From the NCBI GenBank assembly GCA_020053355.1, contig JAGVNI010000008.1, positions 141,195 through 205,194 of the forward strand: 64,000 bases of DNA, read 5' to 3'. Every line of letters begins with the position of its first letter. Within the stretch, counting starts at the first letter, position 1. A program made the position numbers and the translations under genes. This document shows, piece after piece, positions 23,747-32,170 of the stretch. Below the pieces are notes generated by a model. The model was given only the letters and a program-made list of their open reading frames with translations. It searched no databases and was not told the DNA's origin. Source of the stretch: an archaeon (lineage in GTDB: Archaea; Micrarchaeota; Micrarchaeia; Anstonellales; Bilamarchaeaceae).

Positions 23747-24529
23747 ATGAAACAGAGCATACTCGAGATGATAGGCCTAACAGAAGGCGAGGCGAAGACC
23801 TACAAGGCGCTCCTCCGGCTCGGCTCATCCTCGACAGGCGCGATTTCGTCAGAGGCGGGCGTCTCCACGTCCAAGCTCTACATAATCCTCGACAAGCTGG
23901 AGAGGAAGGGGCTCGCTTCCCATGTCGACCGGAACGGGGTGCGAAACTTTCAGGCCGTCGAGCCTGCGAAAATCAGGGATTATCTGAATGAGAAGAAGCG
24001 GGAGGTCGAGGCGCTTGAATCCGAGCTTGAAGCCCAGCTCCCAAGCCTCATGCAGCTCTATGCCCATGCAGGGGCCCATGAAACCGTCACCGTGTTCAGC
24101 GGCATGAAAGGGATGAGGACTGCCCACGAGCATACGTACATGAAACTCGGGAAAGGAGACATTTATTACGTCCTTGGCGTCCCCGACTATCCGCCCTGGG
24201 AGGAAAAGGACCCGAAAGGGCAGTTCGCAAGATACTGGGAAACCGACCACCGGAGAAGGGCCGCGGCCGGAATCGGATGCCGCATGCTGTTCAACACAGA
24301 TGCGAACGCTGCCCTCCTTAAGCAGAGGAATTCCACGCGCCTCTGCGAGGCGAGGTACATGCCAATAGACATACGGACCCCGGCCTATTTCACTATATAC
24401 AAGGATACGGTCCTGATTACCATGATATCTGCAGAGCCGATATGCATCGAAGTGGCGAACCATGACGTCGCCGACGCCTTCAAGGCGTATTTCGACGAGT
24501 TCTGGCGGAAGTCGAAACCTTTCAAGTAA
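23747..24529 (+). CDS. TrmB-family transcriptional regulator
   Basis: 260-aa regulator. The N-terminal winged helix (MIGLTEGEAKTYKALLRLGSSSTGAISSEAGVSTSKLYIILDKLERKGLASHV) is followed by a coiled-coil (EKKREVEALESELEAQLPSL) and a C-terminal effector domain with ETVTVFSGMKGMRTAHEH, typical of TrmB proteins that in other archaea sense sugars. A TATA box (ctatttatat, ~23712-23721) lies ~29 bp upstream of ATG 23747. It is divergent from the five-paralog operon across 83 bp, making that operon the likeliest target. Confidence 0.9.
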   Translation: MKQSILEMIGLTEGEAKTYKALLRLGSSSTGAISSEAGVSTSKLYIILDKLERKGLASHVDRNGVRNFQAVEPAKIRDYLNEKKREVEALESELEAQLPSLMQLYAHAGAHETVTVFSGMKGMRTAHEHTYMKLGKGDIYYVLGVPDYPPWEEKDPKGQFARYWETDHRRRAAAGIGCRMLFNTDANAALLKQRNSTRLCEARYMPIDIRTPAYFTIYKDTVLITMISAEPICIEVANHDVADAFKAYFDEFWRKSKPFK

Positions 24530-24558
24530 TTAAGAAAAAAAATAAATGAAAGAAAAAA

Positions 24559-25146
24559 TCAGTACTGCTCGCAGAGCAGCATGTAATAGCTCCTGTCATG
24601 GTCGCAGGACGGGCATTTCGCCGGCGGCTCGTTGCCTTCATGAACGTAGCCGCATTTCATGCACACCCACTTCACTTTCGCCGACTTCTTGAAGATGGTG
24701 CCGGCTTTCACCTGCTCGAGGAGCATCTTGTAGCGCGATTCGTGGTGCGCTTCCACCTTGCCAATCGAGCGGAGGCGGACTGCGACGTCGGCGAAGCCTT
24801 CCTTCTGCGCAACGTCCGCGAATTCCGGGTACATCTTCGTGGTCTCGTAGTGCTCGCCCGCTATCGCGGCCCCGAGGTTCTCCGCGGTCGTGCCCATCAC
24901 ATGCGGGACATCAGATTCGACGGCGGAATCAGCCTTCGAGCCGGTCTTTGCCGCGACTGCGTTCAGCATCCGCATGTTCCATTCCGCATGCTCGAGCTCG
25001 TTCATCGCTGTTGCGATGAATAGGTCGGATATCTGCCGGTATCCTTCCTTGGCGGCGATGCCAGCGTACATCGTGTAGCGGTTGCGCGCCATGCTTTCCC
25101 CTATGAACGCTTTTCCCAGATTCTCCAAGGTTTTATAGTCTCCCAT
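24559..25146 (-). CDS. Rubrerythrin
   Basis: 195-aa oxidative-stress protein that reduces peroxide. The ferritin-like diiron domain shows paired ligand motifs (FIGESMARNRY, NELEHAEWNM, AIAGEHYET, KVEAHHESRYK), and the C-terminal rubredoxin domain has WVCMKCGYVHEG and AKCPSCDHDRSYY, the four Fe ligands. A ribosome-binding site (aggtgaactgaATG) and a TATA-like box upstream are visible. It is convergent with the TrmB gene; an anaerobic or microaerobic lifestyle with hydrogenase-type chemistry fits. Confidence 0.95.
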   Translation of the reverse strand: MGDYKTLENLGKAFIGESMARNRYTMYAGIAAKEGYRQISDLFIATAMNELEHAEWNMRMLNAVAAKTGSKADSAVESDVPHVMGTTAENLGAAIAGEHYETTKMYPEFADVAQKEGFADVAVRLRSIGKVEAHHESRYKMLLEQVKAGTIFKKSAKVKWVCMKCGYVHEGNEPPAKCPSCDHDRSYYMLLCEQY

Positions 25147-25192
25147 TCAGTTCACCTAATCCGTTGGTCGTTAGCATAAATCGAAATGCCTT

Positions 25193-26431
25193 TTATTCCA
25201 ATTCTCCGTCGCCGACTTTTCCGAATTCTATCGGCTGCCGCGTGAATACGCGCACGCCGGATGGCACGTTCTTGTTCACGACCACGCCAGAGTGTATCTC
25301 GCAGTTCGAACCTATCAGCTTTCCCGGCATAGTGCAGGAGAGGACGCCGAATTTTGTGTTGTCCCCGACGAACGCCCCGAGCTTCTTCTTCCCCGAGTTC
25401 GCCCATCCTTTTTCGGTGAGCACGTTCACGTTGTCGGCATCGAAGCGGAAGTTCGCTATCTGCGTGCCGGAGCCGAAATTCACGTTCTCCCCGATGACGC
25501 TGTCGCCGATATAGGCGAGATGCTTGGCATTCACATTGTCAAGGAGTATGCTGCTTTTGATTGTCGTTCCCGGGCCTATCGAGCAGTTCTTTCCAATCGA
25601 ACAGAAGCCCCGTATGCATGCGTTAGGCCCGACCGTCGTCCCCTCCCCGATGTACGCGCAGCCTTCCACGTAGCTGTTGATAATCCGGGCTCCGGAAGCC
25701 ATGATTACCTTGCCGTCTATCGTAGAGTTCTCTATGTGGCCGTTTTTCGAGTCCAATTTAGAGAGGACGTATTCGTTGGCATCAAGCAGGTCCCAGGGAT
25801 ATGCGATGTCGCGCCAGAATCCTTCGACCACAACACCCTTCGCTCCCACGAATAGGCTTGCCAGCTCGTACTCGCCGCGTTCGGATTTGCCGAGGGATTT
25901 CAAGTCTGAAAAGACGGTCGGCTCCATGCAATAGACGGACAGGTTTGCAAGGTCGCTTTTGGGGTGCGCGGGCTTCTCTTCGAAAATGCTAATCCGGTCT
26001 CCCGAAAGCTCGGCGACGCCATAGCCGTGCGGATTCGCGACTTTTTTGAGCCCGAGCGTGATGCCTCCATGGTGGGCTTCAATCACGGCCTTCATCACCG
26101 ACGCTTCGGTGACGATGTCTCCGGCAAGGACAAGGAACGTGTCGTCGATATGCTCCCTCGCGGCAAGCAGCGCGGCCCCGCTGCCGTTTTCCGGGCCCTG
26201 TGTAATGAAAGTCAGCTTCAGTCCGATGTCACAGCCAGTGAAATATGAGATGAGCCGGTCTTTCATATGGCGCACAACTATTACGGCTTCTGTGACGCCC
26301 ACTTTCCGGGCTTCGCTGAGCAGGTGGTGGATGAGGGGCAATCCGGCAATAGGAAGCAGGGGCTTTGGCCGGGTTTCTGTCAGCGGCCTGAGGCGGATGC
26401 CGTCCCCGGCAGCAAGGATGACTGCTTTCAT
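25193..26431 (-). CDS. Bifunctional sugar-1-phosphate nucleotidylyltransferase/acyltransferase (GlmU-like)
   Basis: 412-aa nucleotide-sugar enzyme. The N-terminal pyrophosphorylase domain starts MKAVILAAGDGIRLRPLTETRPKPLLPIAG (G-x-G-T-R-type loop and Lys) and contains LAGDIV and EKPAHP; from ~residue 250 a left-handed beta-helix of hexapeptide repeats follows (GARIINSYVEGCAYIGEGTTVGPNACIRG, NCSIGPGTTIKSSILLD). Archaeal relatives make UDP-GlcNAc or dTDP-glucose. A phosphohexomutase gene beginning at 63961 would supply its substrate. Start ATG 26431. Confidence 0.9.
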   Translation of the reverse strand: MKAVILAAGDGIRLRPLTETRPKPLLPIAGLPLIHHLLSEARKVGVTEAVIVVRHMKDRLISYFTGCDIGLKLTFITQGPENGSGAALLAAREHIDDTFLVLAGDIVTEASVMKAVIEAHHGGITLGLKKVANPHGYGVAELSGDRISIFEEKPAHPKSDLANLSVYCMEPTVFSDLKSLGKSERGEYELASLFVGAKGVVVEGFWRDIAYPWDLLDANEYVLSKLDSKNGHIENSTIDGKVIMASGARIINSYVEGCAYIGEGTTVGPNACIRGFCSIGKNCSIGPGTTIKSSILLDNVNAKHLAYIGDSVIGENVNFGSGTQIANFRFDADNVNVLTEKGWANSGKKKLGAFVGDNTKFGVLSCTMPGKLIGSNCEIHSGVVVNKNVPSGVRVFTRQPIEFGKVGDGELE

Positions 26432-26479
26432 GATATGGTTTCGCCTGTGCGTCTTTAAGTTTATTGTGATTGGGCCAGT

Positions 26480-26510
26480 TTGTTACATATACTTTTATAA
26501 ACTGTAACAA
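26480..26510 (+). promoter_or_regulatory. TATA box enclosed by an 8-bp inverted repeat
   Basis: TTGTTACA (26480-26487) and TGTAACAA (26503-26510) are perfect inverted repeats around TTTATAAA (26494-26501). The TATA centre is ~26 bp from ATG 26524, indicating a leaderless transcript. A dimer bound to the two arms would clamp the TATA box, so this is probably an operator. Confidence 0.7.
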
Positions 26511-26523
26511 CAAAAACTACTAT

Positions 26524-27342
26524 ATGCGCCTCCGAAAAACGCTCGCTTACGGATTGGGGAATGCCGACGGACCGGAAAAGGGAAGGGAAGTCGAAAAGCC
26601 TAATCAAATCAAGAGACTCGCTTATGCGTTCACCCTGGCATTGCCCCTGATAGCCGCATGCGGCGTCCGGACGGTATCTGCCCGGGAAGGGCTCACAAGC
26701 GCGGTCGCAAGCAGCATAATCGCCCCAAGGCCGGCCCGCGAGGCGAAGGCGCCGCCCTGCGCAAGCGATATTGGCGGCATCCTCCAGCCGGGCGAGAGGG
26801 TGACCGGCACGGTATGCAGGTTCGGCAGGGACTATGTGATGACGACCACAAGCCTCCTAATGATAAGGAGGCAGGCGGAAGAGATGACATTCGATCCGAT
26901 TTCGCTCCGGATGCGGGTGACGCGCACCGATATGCGGGATATTTTGAGCCAGGGAATCGCGGACTGGGAGCCGTCCGAGGATTCCGTGTTCGTCCTAACG
27001 AGGGCGGACAAGCTGCTCACAAGGCTTCCGAACGAAGGCATGGGAGACACGGTCCCGGTTTATGAGATGCCTTTCGAGACGTCCATGCTCGGGAGCGACA
27101 GCATGGTCTATCACTCCGGTTTCCTCTTTATCGCCCCGCAGGGGGCGAATGTGCTGGTTTTCTCGTTTTCAGGAGAATCCACGGGGCAGGAAAGGTTGAA
27201 CCTGCGCTCCGAACTGCCGGATGCGGGATTCTTCATGAGGGAGGGGAGGCTCATTTTCGGCAGGAGCGGGGTGGAAGAGACGGAAATCCGGGTTGACGGC
27301 CCGGAAATCAAGAGCATCCGGCTGATAAAAAGGCAATTGTGA
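26524..27342 (+). CDS. Exported protein of unknown function (possible beta-propeller fragment)
   Basis: 272-aa protein. After a basic N-terminal stretch there is a hydrophobic segment (LAYAFTLALPLIAACGV) that could be a signal anchor, although it begins ~28 residues in. The rest is beta-rich with repeated sheet-like phrases (DYVMTTTSLLMIRRQAEE, DSVFVLTRADKLLTRLP, SMVYHSGFLFIAPQGANVLVFSFSG, GRLIFGRSGVEETEIRV), suggesting a WD/propeller-like fold. The start is fixed by the TATA box; an upstream frame extension to 26470 would include the promoter. Divergent from the GlmU-like gene. Not recognised further. Confidence 0.65.
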   Translation: MRLRKTLAYGLGNADGPEKGREVEKPNQIKRLAYAFTLALPLIAACGVRTVSAREGLTSAVASSIIAPRPAREAKAPPCASDIGGILQPGERVTGTVCRFGRDYVMTTTSLLMIRRQAEEMTFDPISLRMRVTRTDMRDILSQGIADWEPSEDSVFVLTRADKLLTRLPNEGMGDTVPVYEMPFETSMLGSDSMVYHSGFLFIAPQGANVLVFSFSGESTGQERLNLRSELPDAGFFMREGRLIFGRSGVEETEIRVDGPEIKSIRLIKRQL

Positions 27343-27371
27343 AAAAGGAAAAGAAAAAAATCGGAGAAAGG

Positions 27372-28076
27372 CTAGACCTCTCTCCCCCTGCGGACGAAAT
27401 GAACCGAAATCCGGTCCGAGTCCTGGCCGGACTGCAGCTCGCGCGACATGGCCGCATAATTCCTTACATATGTCTGCTGGAATGCCCCGAATCCAGGAGA
27501 ACCTGGCCGAACGGTCTGGCCGTCCGGAAGGGTGACCGCAAGCACAGCGCCGGGATTGTTCGCGATGAGGCCCTGGAGCTGGCTGACCCGGTTAGGCATG
27601 CCATAGGTTCCGCCTGTTCCCGTAAGCCTGCGGTTCATCTCGAGGGTATATGTCTGGCCCGCGATTGATACTTCGTAGATGAACGTGTTGACCTGCACAG
27701 GTGCCGGCCTCGTACTTATGGTGGCGGCCATCCTGTCCATGGACTCCGAAACCGTGGCTTCAACGCGGCGCGCCCGGTCCCGGTCGCGCATCTCGCGGCC
27801 GGTGCAAATTTCAGTCGCCTGGGCCGGAGTCAGTTGCGTGAGCCTCCGGGTGCTTGGCGAAACGCGCGACCAAGCGTTGTTTACGGCGTTGATGTCGTTC
27901 ACCCAGTTCGATTGGACCGGGTTGAGCACGACGTTCTGGCCCGCCCTCATGCGCTGCACGATGTCAAGTATCTGCCTTGACTGGTCTGCAGTGAATCCCC
28001 TTGCCGCAAGTTCGCGGGTAAAAACTTCCCGCGTAGTCTCGCGATGTTCCGGTTCCCTTTGCGCTGGTCCCCCCAT
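27372..28076 (-). CDS. Unknown protein, paired paralog A
   Basis: 234-aa soluble protein. The N-terminal half is helical and charged (ARGFTADQSRQILDIVQRMRAG). The C-terminal half is a beta domain: FIYEVSIAGQTYTLEMNRRL, SQLQGLIANNPGAVLAVTLPDGQTV, DRISVHFVRRG. The same layout (helical start, YDV-x-GG-x-TY strand, then a length-variable sheet domain) appears in the gene just upstream at 28086-28700, so the two are diverged duplicates in one operon, 9 bp apart. No membrane segment or known motif. Function unknown. Confidence 0.65.
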   Translation of the reverse strand: MGGPAQREPEHRETTREVFTRELAARGFTADQSRQILDIVQRMRAGQNVVLNPVQSNWVNDINAVNNAWSRVSPSTRRLTQLTPAQATEICTGREMRDRDRARRVEATVSESMDRMAATISTRPAPVQVNTFIYEVSIAGQTYTLEMNRRLTGTGGTYGMPNRVSQLQGLIANNPGAVLAVTLPDGQTVRPGSPGFGAFQQTYVRNYAAMSRELQSGQDSDRISVHFVRRGREV

Positions 28077-28085
28077 TTGAACACC

Positions 28086-28700
28086 CTAGTTCCTCCTCGT
28101 CTGGCTTGTATGCGGCGCTTCCGCGATGCGGACCGCCGTGCTCTCGACATACCTGCCGTCGTGGAAAGTAAGCCCGAGATATGCGTCCCTGAAGAGGTCG
28201 AGCCTCTGGTTCGGCGTGCCTGCGTTGAACCTCGAATCGGCCTGCGTCGCGCCGGGCATGGTGACCTGGGCGAGCGTAACTATGGGGCTCGTCGGGTCCC
28301 TCGGATTCTCATGCCTGACAAGCTGGTTGTTGATGAGAAGGTCGTGAAGCCTCCTCTGGGCTGCGGCCACATCGACGCCTCCGCTGCTGGATGTGGGAAG
28401 CGGATCTGCCAAGGCGACGCGGTAGGTCCTTCCGCCAAGTGCGACATCATAAACGTATTGCTGGACGCGCCTCGGAGCCGGGGCGGTCCTTGCCTGGGGT
28501 GAGGTCTGGGTCTGCCGGACCGGCTGGGTCGTCTGCATCTGCTGCATCAGCTGGTTCATCTCGTGCAGGATTTGCCGGACTTGCTCGCGCTGCTGCTCGG
28601 TGAGACCGCTCCTGCGGATGGTTTCCGTGACTTCACGGAGCTGCTCGATTAAGCGTTCCCCTTCATTCCTGACCGGCGGTTTCCTCTGAGCTTGTGCCAT
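28086..28700 (-). CDS. Unknown protein, paired paralog B
   Basis: 204-aa protein. Residues 1-~60 are charged and helical (LIEQLREVTETIRRSGLTEQQREQVRQILHEMNQLMQQM), then a Gln/Thr/Pro linker, then the domain shared with its neighbour: VYDVALGGRTYRVALADPL, AAAQRRLHDLLINN, IVTLAQVTMPG, LTFHDGRYVESTAVRIAEA. Start ATG 28700 (MAQAQRKPPV) rather than a frame start at 28844 because a TATA box (gtatatatattt, ~28723-28734) lies ~28 bp upstream. Divergent from purP. Confidence 0.65.
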   Translation of the reverse strand: MAQAQRKPPVRNEGERLIEQLREVTETIRRSGLTEQQREQVRQILHEMNQLMQQMQTTQPVRQTQTSPQARTAPAPRRVQQYVYDVALGGRTYRVALADPLPTSSSGGVDVAAAQRRLHDLLINNQLVRHENPRDPTSPIVTLAQVTMPGATQADSRFNAGTPNQRLDLFRDAYLGLTFHDGRYVESTAVRIAEAPHTSQTRRN

Positions 28701-28769
28701 AATATCACTTCCTATGCAACAAATATATATACAAAAACATTTTTTAACAGGCTTATCATCAAATATGAT

Positions 28770-29810
28770 ATGCTCGAGCGGAAAAAAATAGGGGAGATTC
28801 TCTCTAAATACAAGAAATTCAAGATTGCGACAATCTGCTCGCATTCGTCGTTACAGATATTCAAGGGCGCACGCGAGGAAGGCATCAAGACCATCGGGAT
28901 AGTCCAAAAAGACAAGCGGAAGCTCTACGAGTCGTTCCCACTCGGGAGGCCCGACGAGTTCATCGAGGTGGACGATTACCGTGACATCCCGATAGATTAT
29001 CTTGTCGATGAGGAAGCGATAGTGATACCGCACGGGTCCTTTGTCGAATATGTCGGGGCGGCGTTCGACGACCTGGCAGTGCCAGTTTACGGGAACCGGG
29101 CAAGCCTGATGTGGGAGCGCAGCCGCGACAAGATGTTCCAGTGGCTTACAAAGGCGGGAATCAAGACGCCCCGCATCATGAAGCCGGAAGAGATAGACGG
29201 CCCGGTCATGGTCAAGTTTCCAGGCGCCAAAGGCGGGCGCGGATACGTCGTCGTCAGCTCCGAAGACGAGTTCCGGAAAAGGGTGAAGGAGAAGGAATAC
29301 ATGATTCAGGAATTCCTAATCGGCGTGCGGGCTTATCCGCATTATTTCTTCAGCCCGTTTCCCGGCCACGGCTACAAGACGAAACAGGGGGAACTGGAGC
29401 TGCTCGGCGTAGACAGGCGTGTCGAGAGCAGCGCGGACGAGATTGCCCGCGCTGTGTCGCTTGGCATGGACCCGAAGATGGCATTCACGGTCATAGGGAA
29501 CGAGCCGCTCGTCCTGCGCGAGTCCCTCCTTTCCGAGTACATGGAAATCGGCCGGACGATAAGCGAGACCTCGTTCGACCTCTTCGGCGGCCTCATCGGG
29601 CCGTTCTGCGTGGAGACGATAATCACCGAAGAGCTCCAGATTTACGCTTTCGAAATCAGCGCGAGGATAGTCGCCGGCACGAACGTCTATCCGGAAGGCT
29701 CGCCGTATTCCGTTTATTACTACAAGGAGCCGATGAGCGCAGGACGGCGCATAGCAAAGGAGCTTAAGCGCGCGGCTAAGATGAAGAAGCTTAGCCAGAT
29801 AGTGTATTAG
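28770..29810 (+). CDS. purP: FAICAR synthetase PurP
   Basis: ATP- and formate-dependent formylation of AICAR to FAICAR, the archaeal replacement for the folate-dependent step of purine synthesis. 346 aa, ATP-grasp fold; family landmarks are TICSHSSLQIFKGAREEG, YGNRASLMWERSRDKM, VMVKFPGAKGGRGYVV, MIQEFLIGVRAYPHYFFSP, ELLGVDRRVESS and FEISARIVAGTNVYPEGSPYS. Start ATG 28770 is 26 bp from a TATA element (ttttttaac, ~28740-28748), consistent with a leaderless mRNA. PurF is also in this window (62506), so de novo purine synthesis is present. Confidence 0.95.
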   Translation: MLERKKIGEILSKYKKFKIATICSHSSLQIFKGAREEGIKTIGIVQKDKRKLYESFPLGRPDEFIEVDDYRDIPIDYLVDEEAIVIPHGSFVEYVGAAFDDLAVPVYGNRASLMWERSRDKMFQWLTKAGIKTPRIMKPEEIDGPVMVKFPGAKGGRGYVVVSSEDEFRKRVKEKEYMIQEFLIGVRAYPHYFFSPFPGHGYKTKQGELELLGVDRRVESSADEIARAVSLGMDPKMAFTVIGNEPLVLRESLLSEYMEIGRTISETSFDLFGGLIGPFCVETIITEELQIYAFEISARIVAGTNVYPEGSPYSVYYYKEPMSAGRRIAKELKRAAKMKKLSQIVY

Positions 29811-29833
29811 GGACATTGCGGCGTGGATATCCA

Positions 29834-30529
29834 ATGGACGGAGACAAGGTGCCGGGGCATATTGCGATTATCCCAGACGGGAACCGCAGGTGGAGCGTGC
29901 AGAACGGAATCAGCAGGCAGGAGGGCTACGCCACGGGGATACGCAAAATCGGCGACGTGCTAAAATGGTGCAAGGCCCGGGACGTCCGCATGCTCACGAT
30001 GTGGGGATTCTCTACGGACAATTTCAAGCGCGACCGGGACGAAGTAGGCGGGCTTTTCGAGCTTTTCAAGGAGAACCTGAAGAAGGCGATTGACAGCGAC
30101 GACCGGAACAAGGATGAATTGCGCGTGCGCTTTTTCGGGAGGATAAGCCTGTTCCCGAAGGAAATCCAGGTGATGATAAAGAAGGCGGAGGAGATGACGT
30201 CTTCGGGCGAGCGCAAATACCAGCTCAACCTGTTACTCTCATACGGCGGCCGCGAGGAGATTGTCGACGCGGTGAACAGCATGATGGACGAGGGCCTGAA
30301 GGCAGTGGATGAGGATACCATCAGCTCCCACCTGTATACTAAAGGGCTCCCCGACCCTGACCTCATCATACGCACATCGGGCGAGCAGAGGTTATCTGGC
30401 CTGATGCCATGGCAGAGCTGCTACAGCGAATTCTATTTCTGCAAGAAGCTCTGGCCGGATTTCTCGAAACGGGATTTGGACGCCGCGCTTAACGAATATA
30501 TGAAAAGGAAGCGCAGGTACGGGAAGTAG
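29834..30529 (+). CDS. uppS: cis-Prenyltransferase (polyprenyl diphosphate synthase)
   Basis: Elongates farnesyl- or geranylgeranyl-PP with isopentenyl units to the long polyprenyl carrier used for glycan transfer. 231 aa. Signatures: HIAIIPDGNRRW (catalytic Asp and substrate loop), MWGFSTDNFKRD, LLLSYGGREEIVDAV and LPDPDLIIRTSGEQRLSGLMPWQSCYSEFYF. The usual bacterial MDGNRRW is PDGNRRW here, as in many archaea. ATG 29834 places the domain at the normal distance; TTG 29816 is an upstream alternative. It follows purP by ~23 bp and may be co-transcribed. Confidence 0.93.
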   Translation: MDGDKVPGHIAIIPDGNRRWSVQNGISRQEGYATGIRKIGDVLKWCKARDVRMLTMWGFSTDNFKRDRDEVGGLFELFKENLKKAIDSDDRNKDELRVRFFGRISLFPKEIQVMIKKAEEMTSSGERKYQLNLLLSYGGREEIVDAVNSMMDEGLKAVDEDTISSHLYTKGLPDPDLIIRTSGEQRLSGLMPWQSCYSEFYFCKKLWPDFSKRDLDAALNEYMKRKRRYGK

Positions 30530-30657
30530 GCGTCCATTGGATTCCCCCTTCCAGATGTATCGGCTGGAAGAGGGAGAAGGACACCCGCTACGATGATTGG
30601 CCTCACACAGCGGCGACATGCATTTAAATCATTCCGCTTGAACTAATAATCCGCTAA

Positions 30658-30782
30658 GCCGCAGTAGCTCAGCTTGGGAGAGCACACCGCTGAAGACTTT
30701 TGGGATGGACACCCAGTTTTGGGGCGCCTTTTCCCAAAAGGCGCAAACGGTGGGGTCGCTTGTTCAAATCAGGCCTGCGGCA
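30658..30782 (+). tRNA. tRNA-Phe (GAA) with a canonical 51-nt intron
   Basis: Acceptor GCCGCAG/CTGCGGC with discriminator A30782, D stem GCTC/GAGC, anticodon stem CACCG/CGGTG, T stem GCTTG/CAGGC. The loop CTGAAG|A is interrupted after position 37; exon 1 ends at 30695, intron is 30696-30746, exon 2 begins at 30747. Anticodon GAA (30692-30694). The intron folds through CTTTTGGG/CCCAAAAG or alternatively GCGCC/GGCGC. No encoded CCA. Confidence 0.92.
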
Positions 30783-30845
30783 AATTTTCATTTTTTCCCA
30801 GTTTCCAGTCCGAGGGTAGGTCTCAGGAAAATTTGCCGGCAGGCC
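30772..30845. repeat. Inverted repeat of the tRNA-Phe 3' end
   Basis: ggcctgcggcaaattttc (30772-30789) is complementary to gaaaatttgccggcaggcc (30827-30845) with one extra base, separated by 37 bp. The hairpin would include the tRNA 3' acceptor strand. The rest of 30783-30996 holds pyrimidine-rich tracts and a TATA-like box (~30910-30919, ccatttatat) before the next gene. Confidence 0.5.
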
Positions 30846-30996
30846 ACTCAACGGCATTTTTCTTCTTTTCCCATTTCGAATCTCGTATTTTTCGAGCGCT
30901 GACCACACCATTTATATTACATTATGCACCGTTAACTAGCATCAATCTTCCACTCCCTCAGTTTGAATGTTGGCCAGATGGAAGAAGGTGAGACGG

Positions 30997-31236
30997 ATGA
31001 AGACGAAGTTCGAAGAGATGACATGCTGCTCATGGCATACCCCGAGGAATGCCATCGTCAATATCAGGACCGGCGTGCTGGTCCCGAGTGAGGCCATCGA
31101 CCGCATTCCGGCCAGCCCGGCAAAGGACACGATGCTCTATTCCGGCAACATGTGCGACCCGTGCGCGAAAAAGCTGCTGGACGGTAGGAAGGAGCCCCAG
31201 GCCGAGACCATAATGACGGCATTGCAAGCAGACTGA
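30997..31236 (+). CDS. Small Cys/His protein, unknown
   Basis: 79-aa protein starting MKTKFEEMTCCSWH, chosen because aaggtgag lies 8 bp before ATG 30997; an in-frame extension to 30967 lacks a site. Potential metal ligands: TCCSWH near the N terminus and MCDPCAKKLL near the C terminus, spaced like a split treble-clef or zinc ribbon. The middle (NAIVNIRTGVLVPSEAIDRIPASPAKDTMLYSGN) resembles small archaeal zinc proteins of unknown role. Convergent with the hydrolase gene. Not assigned. Confidence 0.6.
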   Translation: MKTKFEEMTCCSWHTPRNAIVNIRTGVLVPSEAIDRIPASPAKDTMLYSGNMCDPCAKKLLDGRKEPQAETIMTALQAD

Positions 31237-31245
31237 GGCCCCGAT

Positions 31246-31806
31246 TTAGCCAAGTTTTCTTATCAAATCGAGCAACCGCGGGTATTTGGTGAATCCGGCG
31301 CCTTCGTTGATGTGCCCCGCGCCAGGCTCGATTAAGAATTCGCATTTCTTGCCGAGCATCTTCGCCATGCGCCGGCCTTCTTCAAGCGGGATGAACTGGT
31401 CGTTGTCCGAGTTAATCACGATGAAGCGGTCCGCCCCCCGCCCGATTTTTTCCCAATCGAATTCCTTTTCCACAAATCCGCGGATTTGGGGGATTCCGAG
31501 GTCTTTCGCGAAACCGGCGACGAGGATGACCGCCTTCGCTTTCTCCCCTTTTTCGAACGATTCGAGGAGGCGGAGTATTGCGGGGCCGCCGAGGCTGTGG
31601 CTGACGAGAATCCATTCGTCTTCAGGTTTGAAGCGGGGGACCAGGCGGCGGGCAGTGGCGAGCCAGGTTTCAAGTGTTGGGTTTTCCGTATCGGGAAAGT
31701 CGGGTGACAAAACCTCGAAACCTGAAACCCGCAACTCATCATGGAGCCATCCGCTCCAGCAGCTGCGGCCGTCGCCGCCCCAGCAATGGAAAATAAATGC
31801 CTTCAT
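31246..31806 (-). CDS. RBBP9/YdeN-type serine hydrolase
   Basis: 186-aa alpha/beta hydrolase. Nucleophile elbow SHSLGG (ILVSHSLGGPAILRLL), Asp in INSDNDQFIPLEEGRRM, His in EPGAGHINEGAGF: a complete Ser-Asp-His triad in the compact RBBP9/YdeN arrangement. The first strand FIFHCWGGDGRSCWSGWL gives the oxyanion region. Esterase or amidase activity is expected but the substrate is unknown. Start ATG 31806; pth2 lies 13 bp upstream in the same direction, so the two may be co-transcribed. Confidence 0.88.
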   Translation of the reverse strand: MKAFIFHCWGGDGRSCWSGWLHDELRVSGFEVLSPDFPDTENPTLETWLATARRLVPRFKPEDEWILVSHSLGGPAILRLLESFEKGEKAKAVILVAGFAKDLGIPQIRGFVEKEFDWEKIGRGADRFIVINSDNDQFIPLEEGRRMAKMLGKKCEFLIEPGAGHINEGAGFTKYPRLLDLIRKLG

Positions 31807-31819
31807 CGTACCGCCATGG

Positions 31820-32170
31820 TCAGAGAAGCTTCAGCTTCCCGAAAATCGCGTCAAGCTCGTTTGCGTTCCACGGGCCTGCGGCAAAGCAGGTTATGGAGCC
31901 AGGCTCTACTTGCGTGTGGCCGGCATCGTGTATGAGTTCGCACGGGATTCCCGCGGCTTTCCCCTTGTTGTAGAATTCGAGCAGCTCTTCCTCGCCCTGG
32001 ACTTTAAGGACGACCTTCATCTGCCCTTCCGCTTCCCATGCGCGTGCGACATCGGGGTGCGCCTTTGCGACCTTCTTGTACGCGCCCAGCGATGCATGGC
32101 TGGATTGCGCTGCAATCTTGCCCTTTCCCATCCCGAGGTCGGAGCGGATGACGATGGTCTGCTTGTACAT
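31820..32170 (-). CDS. pth2: Peptidyl-tRNA hydrolase 2
   Basis: 116-aa archaeal/eukaryotic-type hydrolase that releases peptides from stalled peptidyl-tRNA. Motifs: YKQTIVIRSDLGMGKGKIAAQSSHASLGAYKK, VVLKVQGEEELLEFYNKGKAAGIPCELIHDAGHTQVEPGSITCFAAGP, with the catalytic Lys/Asp/Thr region intact, and the short C-terminal FGKLKLL. Length and order match the family exactly. Confidence 0.95.
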   Translation of the reverse strand: MYKQTIVIRSDLGMGKGKIAAQSSHASLGAYKKVAKAHPDVARAWEAEGQMKVVLKVQGEEELLEFYNKGKAAGIPCELIHDAGHTQVEPGSITCFAAGPWNANELDAIFGKLKLL

